A stretch of 64,000 nt of DNA from Kappaphycus alvarezii (Eukaryota > Rhodophyta > Florideophyceae > Gigartinales > Solieriaceae): contig NADL03000705.1 in assembly GCA_002205965.3 (NCBI GenBank), positions 124,001-188,000 on the forward strand, read 5' to 3'. Position 1 is the first letter of the stretch. Each line of letters begins with the position of its first letter. Under the pieces are notes generated by a model, which saw only the letters and a program-made list of their open reading frames with translations, was not told the DNA's origin and searched no databases. The position numbers were made by a program, and so were the translations under genes. This document shows positions 59,036 through 64,000 of this stretch, piece after piece.

Positions 59036-61955
59036 ATGCCTCCGCCACCAACCCCACACCAACCCTTCTTCATCCCCACCCCCATTCCTCTCCACCTTCA
59101 CTCCTCCACCACCACATCCCTCAACATGCCCTCCTGCCCCCCACCCCCACCGTCCCCACACCCGCATGGGTCTCCTCGACACATTCAAACGCGCCATATC
59201 CGGCCCCTCTTCAAACCCCACAACCCCTCTCCTCCCCCATCACCCCCACTCTCCCCTCCTCCCCGCAACTCGCCGCCTATTTCCAACGTGTTGACCGCAT
59301 CAATGCCCTCGAGGTCACCATCGAGTCACTCTCCGATCTTGAAATTGCCGCACGTGTTTCCGAAATTCGTGCCGCTCTTTGTGCAAAACGTTTGCATATG
59401 GATGAGGTCTTGGAGGAGGTCTTTGCTTTGGTTCGGGAGGCCACGTTTCGCGTCTTGGGCTTGAGGCATTATGATGTTCAGTTGGTTGGTGCTATGGTCT
59501 TGCATCATGGTGCAGTCGCGGAGATGGCCACGGGAGAGGGGAAGACCATTGTCGCTTTGTTGGCTGCCTGTTTGAATGCCTTGGGTCAACACCCTGTGCT
59601 TGTTGTTACTGTCAATGATTATTTGGCAAAGAGGGATGCAGAGTTGGTGGGGCAGGTTTTGAGGTTTTTGGGTCTTTCCGTGGGCTTGGTTCAGTTGGGT
59701 ATGCCATCGGAGGAAAGGCGCAGTATGTATGCTTGTGATGTCGTTTATGTCACCAATTCCGAGCTGGGCTTTGATTACTTGAGAGATCATTTGGCAATGT
59801 CAAAGGCAGATGTTGTCTTGGAAAGGCCGTTGGGCTTTTGTATCGTCGATGAGGCCGACTCTATACTGATTGACGAGGCTAGGACACCGTTGATTATCTC
59901 GGGTAAGGGCGCCCAGGTAACCACAAAGTATGTCACTGCGCAACGCGCCGCCGCTGTACTGGCTAGGGATGTGCATTATTCCGTCAATGAAAAGGAGCAG
60001 GCCGTCACGTTGACGGAAAGAGGCTACAGGGAATTGGAACAGGCTCTCAAGGTCTCTGACTTGTTTGATGTTAGGAACCCGTGGGCCCCCTACATTGTCA
60101 ACGCGTTGAAGGCAAAGGAGATTTTCAAGCGCGACGTCAACTATATTGTCGCCTTTGATGAAGACAAGGACAAGGAGGAGATCCAGATTGTAGATGAGTT
60201 CACGGGCCGCGCTATGAAGGGCAGGAGATGGAGTGACGGCTTGCATCAGGCCGTTGAGGCCAAGGAGGGAATACCGGTTGAGACAGAGGCGACAGTCATT
60301 GGAAAGGTCTCATATCAGGCCTTTTTCCAGCTTTTTGAAAAGCTTTCGGGCATGACTGGAACGGCCGCTACAGAGGCCGAGGAACTTAAAGATATTTACG
60401 GCTTGGATGTTGCTGTCGTTCCGACAGCTTTGCCTAAGGCTCGTAAAGATTATCCGGACGTTGTCTTTAAGAATGCAAAAGGAAAGTACGTCGGAGTTAT
60501 GCGCGAAATTGCCCGCGTGGCCCCGACTGGGAGACCCATCCTTATTGGGACTACGTCTGTAGAGGCCTCGGAGGCTTTGTCAGACTTGTTGACGGAGGTA
60601 GAGGTTGATCATGACGTGTTGAATGCCAAGCCCGAGTCCGCCCTCCGCGAAAGCGAAATTATTGCGCAGGCAGGAAGGAAGTTTTCCATCACGATAGCGA
60701 CAAACATGGCTGGACGGGGGACAGATATTCTGCTGGGTGGTAACGCCGATTACTTTGCTCGAGCACTTGCCCGACGGGAACTGGTTGTCTTGAACACCGA
60801 GTTGTTGGCCGCCTTGAGCAGTCAGGACCAGCCTATACTTATCGATGATGAAGCCTTGCCCGTGGAGATTAGCGGGGAGAGTATGGAGGGTCTCCAAAGT
60901 AGCGCTGCACGGGTATTCGCTAGCCAGGGTAGCATCAAGCTTGGTTCCCTCCTTGCGGTTGACGATATTATTAGTACTGCCTCGGAAAACGGACCCCTTC
61001 CAGCTGGCATCGACGGTGTCGAGGACCTTCGCGAAGCTATAGATGCAATACGGATGGAGCTCAAAGATTCCATTGAAGCTGAGCGGGAAGAAGTACTCGA
61101 CCTTGGGGGACTGTACATCATTGGGACTGAGCGGTCAGAATCAAAAAGAGTAGACAATCAGCTGCGGGGCAGAGCTGGGCGGCAGGGGGATCCGGGAAGC
61201 AGTCGATTTTTCCTCTCATTAGATGATCGACTGTTTCGGCTGTTTGGAGGAGAAAAGGTTACCGATATTCTAACAACGTTTCGTGTCGATGATGAGACAC
61301 CCATCGAGAACTCTCTGGTCAACCAAACATTAGACAGCTCTCAGGAAAAAGTGGAGGATTATTTCCGAAACATCCGGAATCAGCTCTACGTCTACGACGA
61401 AGTCCTTGCTAAGCAAAGATCAGCGTTTTATGCCGTTCGCCAGAAAGTTGTACTGGGAGATAAAGACACACTTTTGGATCGATTGCACTCCGACTGCGAG
61501 GAAACGGCCCTTGAAATCATCCCACAGTTTGTCAACCGCAAGGATGGTGCCCCGACGACTATAAGAAGCTATCTCAAAAGCTCGAGCAATTTTTCGCGGG
61601 CATCACAGGCATTGAGGCGAATACGCTCGCCGACTCTCCGCAGATAAAGGAGCTTGTCCTGTCACGCGTGAATGCTGTGGGGAACGAAAAGCACGACACT
61701 TTGGAGTCTTCACGAACAGGGTTTGGTGAGGAAGTGATTCGCTACATCTGGCTTACTCAGATGGACAACCTGTGGCAAGAACACATGAAGAGAATGGATT
61801 TCCTGAAAGAGTTTATCGTGTTGAGGGCCTACTCTAGTGATGACCCGTTGACGGCGTACCAAACAGAGGGGTTTGCGATTTTCAATGAGATGCTCGAGGG
61901 AGTGCGACGAAACTCTGTATATTCGTATTTTCAGTATAAGAGGGACGAGGAGTAA
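59036..61955 (+). CDS. SECA: SecA preprotein translocase ATPase, plastid type
   Basis: Motor ATPase that drives proteins through SecYEG, here expected at the thylakoid. The body is in one long frame. SecA core starts YFQRVDRINALEVTIESLSD. Walker A is MATGEGKTIVA (about residue 165), VDEADSILIDEARTPLIISG is the DEAD region (about 270), followed by FEKLSGMTGTAATEAEEL, TNMAGRGTDILLGGNADYFA and LRGRAGRQGDPGSSRFFLSL. A long insert before LGGLYIIGTERSESKRVDNQ is of the cyanobacterial/plastid kind. The C terminus (WQEHMKRMDFLKEF...YSYFQYKRDEE) lacks the bacterial zinc domain, as in plastid SecA. One base is missing in CCCC at 61,550-61,553. At the N terminus the frame changes in C-rich DNA; the start MPPPPTPHQPFF (59,036) needs one more missing base. 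MGLLDTFKRAISGP at 59,166, third frame, may be the mature start instead. About 973 residues. Confidence 0.94.
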
Positions 61956-62248
61956 GTATGTCAAGACTAGAATTGTTTAGAGGCAAAGGAGTTGTGTGTA
62001 AGTCTGGAGCCTCTGAGTAAACGAGAAGCGCAGACGACGTCAGTATTGTGAGTTGCAAAGTCTCCCGTAGAAACGCACAATACAACGGCGATGCGGTGGG
62101 AGGTCTGAGGGATCATCATCGACACTGCATGACTGCGACCATTAGTTGTGTTATGAGAACATGGGCACCTTTTTGCGAATGAACCATGGAGCGTGTTAGT
62201 TTGTCGCGTGGCTTGCTGCAAATCGCAACGACAGGGCGGCGCGATGCA

Positions 62249-62259
62249 CCCCCCCCCCC
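62249..62259. repeat. Homopolymer run of eleven C
   Basis: ACCCCCCCCCCCAG lies just 3' of the carrier gene stop (minus strand: G run). The longest C run in the window. Its length is likely imprecise given the homopolymer errors nearby. Confidence 0.7.
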
Positions 62260-62266
62260 AGCCGCT

Positions 62267-63177
62267 TTACGACGCGACAAATCGCTTTGCTGCCTCGTAC
62301 ACAGCAAAGGTAATAGCGGAATTCGGGGCTGCCTTGACCAAACTAGGGGCGGTTCCGCGAAACCAGCCACGAAGACCATCCTATACCAAACGGAACGCAG
62401 GACATGAGCAATGCCGGTATAATGAGAATGCGGAGCGTTGGGCTGAGCAAACTGAGCCTCTACTTGCATAATCTTCTTTGCATTATCCAAGGGCAATGTG
62501 AGAAACTTTGACGTGGTACCGGACACGGCACCGACGAGCATGCTTTGATGGGGCTTCAAATGGGGGGCGTGTGGATCGGATTTCAAAAGTCGGTCCTTGA
62601 GATACTCGTAAATGGCGAAATGAAGTGCGATATAGGGGATTATTTCGACCAAGGTGGGTTGCAAGCCGGCGTAAAAGCCGCGCAGGCCGGCCTGATTATA
62701 TATTTGATTTAGTGCGTCCGATAAACTGGCATACCGTTTGGGTTCCGTCTGTGCTGCGAAGCGGGTGCGAAGTAAATCGAGCGGGTAAGTAGAGACGGTA
62801 GCTATAGCGGCGGAGATGGCGCCGATAGTGAGGGAGGCGTATGGGTCGGGGTAAGGAATGAGTGCGGCTTGTTTGAGTTGATAAAACGAGGCGAGTTGAA
62901 AAGCAGCGTAGGGAGTGATCATGAGCATGGCGGAGAGGTTTCCCTTCCACAAGGCGCGGGGTCCCTCGGTGGAGATTATGGTGCGGACGGCTGTGGACAT
63001 GGAGGTGTAGTTGTAGAGGCCGCGGGTTTCCGACTGGACCTGGAATCGGATTTTGAGTACGTCCAGCGGGGCGACGACGATGCGGGCGGAGAGGCCGGCT
63101 AGAGCACCGCAGAAGAGATCGTGGAGGGCGTGGATTTTGGGGGGCTTGGGGTTGGGGGTGGTGGATGTGTCTGGCAT
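62267..63177 (-). CDS. TPC1: Mitochondrial carrier, thiamine pyrophosphate type (SLC25A19/TPC1)
   Basis: Inner-membrane carrier with three ~100-residue repeats. The start is the ATG at 63,177 (MPDTSTTPNPK), since the frame upstream opens only with TTG. Repeat signatures (PxDxxKxR): APLDVLKIRFQVQ, then YPLDLLRTRFAAQTEPKRY, then LPLDNAKKIMQVEAQ. The second, with RTRFAAQ.EPK followed by GFYAGLQPTLVEIIPYIAL, and ALWKGN in the first repeat, most resemble TPP carriers. The frame breaks at plus 62,380-62,381, where one C is missing; the next frame completes the last repeat (DGLRGWFRGTAPSLVKAAPN...FAVYEAAKRF) and stops at 62,267. Corrected length is 303 residues. Substrate assignment rests on similarity only; other nucleotide or coenzyme carriers are possible. 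Confidence 0.83.
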
Positions 63178-63901
63178 TGTTGCGGAGGAATTGGGGGAGG
63201 TGGGAACGCCGGGCGGGGGGGTCGGTTCTACGGTAGCGGGGTGGCATCGGTGGTGCGATGGTAGAGGCAAGTGGGCGAACAGGGTTAAGGGCGCACTACA
63301 AAGTACACTAGTGGGCTACTGTACTGTACTGTCACTGCGGATGAGTCGCTTGGTACAACTGGGTATGCTGTCATACGTGGCATTTCTAACTTGTGGTGTA
63401 GTACACGTGGAGTGGCGTAAGGAGGATGTGCAGTACGGTATTCATGTGGGGTCAAAGAGCCATACGGTAGAAAGATTACACTGTCAGCAGGTGCAATGGG
63501 TTTGTTTCAGGACAACATTCATGGCGCTGTTGACGCTCGGGGGAGAAAAGGGATTAATTTGAATGAATGGGGGCAGCTTGGGGTAATCAAGTGCGGAAAC
63601 CTTTGCCAGGATGATAATTTGCACACAAAAAAGCCCCTCGGAGATTCATCTTGTGCAAGCGGCGGATTGAAAACCCTAGTCTCTGCCCAAAGAATCGGGT
63701 TAAGCTGACTGAAACAACCATCAGCGATGACTGAAAACCCACATTAAACGTAAACAACCGTCGCTCCAAAACTACAAACGGTCCATTAAATACTCTATCC
63801 TGACCCCACTCGGCTCACCTCTGCTCACCTTCCCCGCACATTTCCCAAGCTACTCCCTACCGCACACCCCGAGCAGTCTCTCCCCCCATACCCTTGTCAC
63901 C
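63178..63901. promoter_or_regulatory. Divergent gap with TACTG/GTAC repeat
   Basis: A 724-bp gap between the carrier (-) and the terminal plastid protein (+). TACTGTACTGTACTGT at 63,317-63,332 lies 140 bp upstream of the carrier start. A 169-codon plus frame overlaps it but has no motif and runs antisense to the carrier 5' end. Confidence 0.45.
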
Positions 63902-64000
63902 ATGGCCTTTGTTCCCATCCTCCCATTGACAGTCCGCTCCACCTTCACCACACCATCTTCATCTCCAGTCACCACCCGTCCCACCTCCTCTCCCTCCCGT
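63902..64000 (+). CDS. N terminus of a plastid-targeted protein (cut by window end)
   Basis: Thirty-three codons, open to the end of the window. It starts MAFVPILPLTVRSTF and continues with serine, threonine, proline and arginine and no acidic residue. This is the same MAFV start as the isopropylmalate dehydratase transit peptide, a red algal plastid-import signature. A C/T-rich leader (about 63,790-63,900) precedes it. The mature protein is not visible, so its identity cannot be given. Confidence 0.7.
   Translation, partial: MAFVPILPLTVRSTFTTPSSSPVTTRPTSSPSR

Noticed and set aside
63178..63270. Upstream extension of the mitochondrial carrier
   Set aside because: Opens with TTG; the ATG at 63,177 gives a normal carrier length.
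63053..63562. 169-codon plus-strand frame
   Set aside because: Overlaps the carrier 5' end in antisense and continues over the GTAC array without any motif.

Overview
The window is eukaryotic nuclear DNA, most likely from a red alga. Cytosolic and nuclear eukaryotic proteins (AP-3 mu, a DHHC acyltransferase, TFIIIC subunit 1, DIM1) and a mitochondrial ribosomal protein sit beside proteins of cyanobacterial or plastid type (SecA, isopropylmalate dehydratase, a Cpn10, two aldo/keto reductases). Two predicted transit peptides begin MAFV, the phenylalanine-near-the-start signature of red algal and glaucophyte plastid import. Genes are almost intronless: only one GT-AG intron is supported. Genes lie in tight islands with divergent or convergent neighbours (21 bp in one case), separated by decayed transposable elements. 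The species cannot be named from sequence alone.

Layout. 1-8.6 kb: AT-rich, no supportable gene. 8.6-12.3 kb: decayed Ty3/gypsy element interrupted by a mobile repeat (repeat C), then a 197-bp tandem duplication. 12.9-18.4 kb: nothing recognisable. 18.5-23.5 kb: dispersed repeats B and A, an 18-bp minisatellite and a truncated PIF/Harbinger-type transposase. Gene island 1 (23.7-36.7 kb): small hypothetical (-), AP-3 mu (-), mitoribosomal mS29/DAP3 (+), DHHC palmitoyltransferase (-), TFIIIC subunit 1 (+), a small charged protein (+), plastid-type aldo/keto reductase (-). 37-52.8 kb: transposon territory with a second gypsy copy, a Tc1/mariner relic, a DIRS-like tyrosine-recombinase retroelement and second copies of repeats A, B, C and D. 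Gene island 2 (53.1-64 kb): isopropylmalate dehydratase large subunit (+), DIM1 (-), FAM32A-like (+), Cpn10 (-), second aldo/keto reductase (+), SecA (+), thiamine pyrophosphate carrier (-), and the first 33 codons of another plastid-targeted protein (+) cut by the window end.

A technical point governs the annotation. Most host genes are split over two or more reading frames, and wherever I could place the break the sequence has lost one base at a short homopolymer. With one base restored per break, coding length becomes a multiple of three with an expected protein size for AP-3 mu, mS29, DIM1, Cpn10, AKR2, SecA and the carrier. I treat these as probable sequencing or assembly indels, not pseudogenes. 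The transposon ORFs are different: they carry in-frame stops and lost catalytic residues and are genuinely decayed.

How genes relate: SecA, Cpn10, IPMI-LSU, the two AKRs and the partial terminal gene are probable plastid proteins (export, folding, leucine synthesis, redox). mS29 and the TPP carrier serve mitochondria. AP-3 mu and the DHHC enzyme serve the endomembrane system. DIM1 and TFIIIC1 serve rRNA maturation and Pol III transcription. A TACTG/GTAC palindromic repeat recurs in the gaps next to gene starts and is the best candidate regulatory element.
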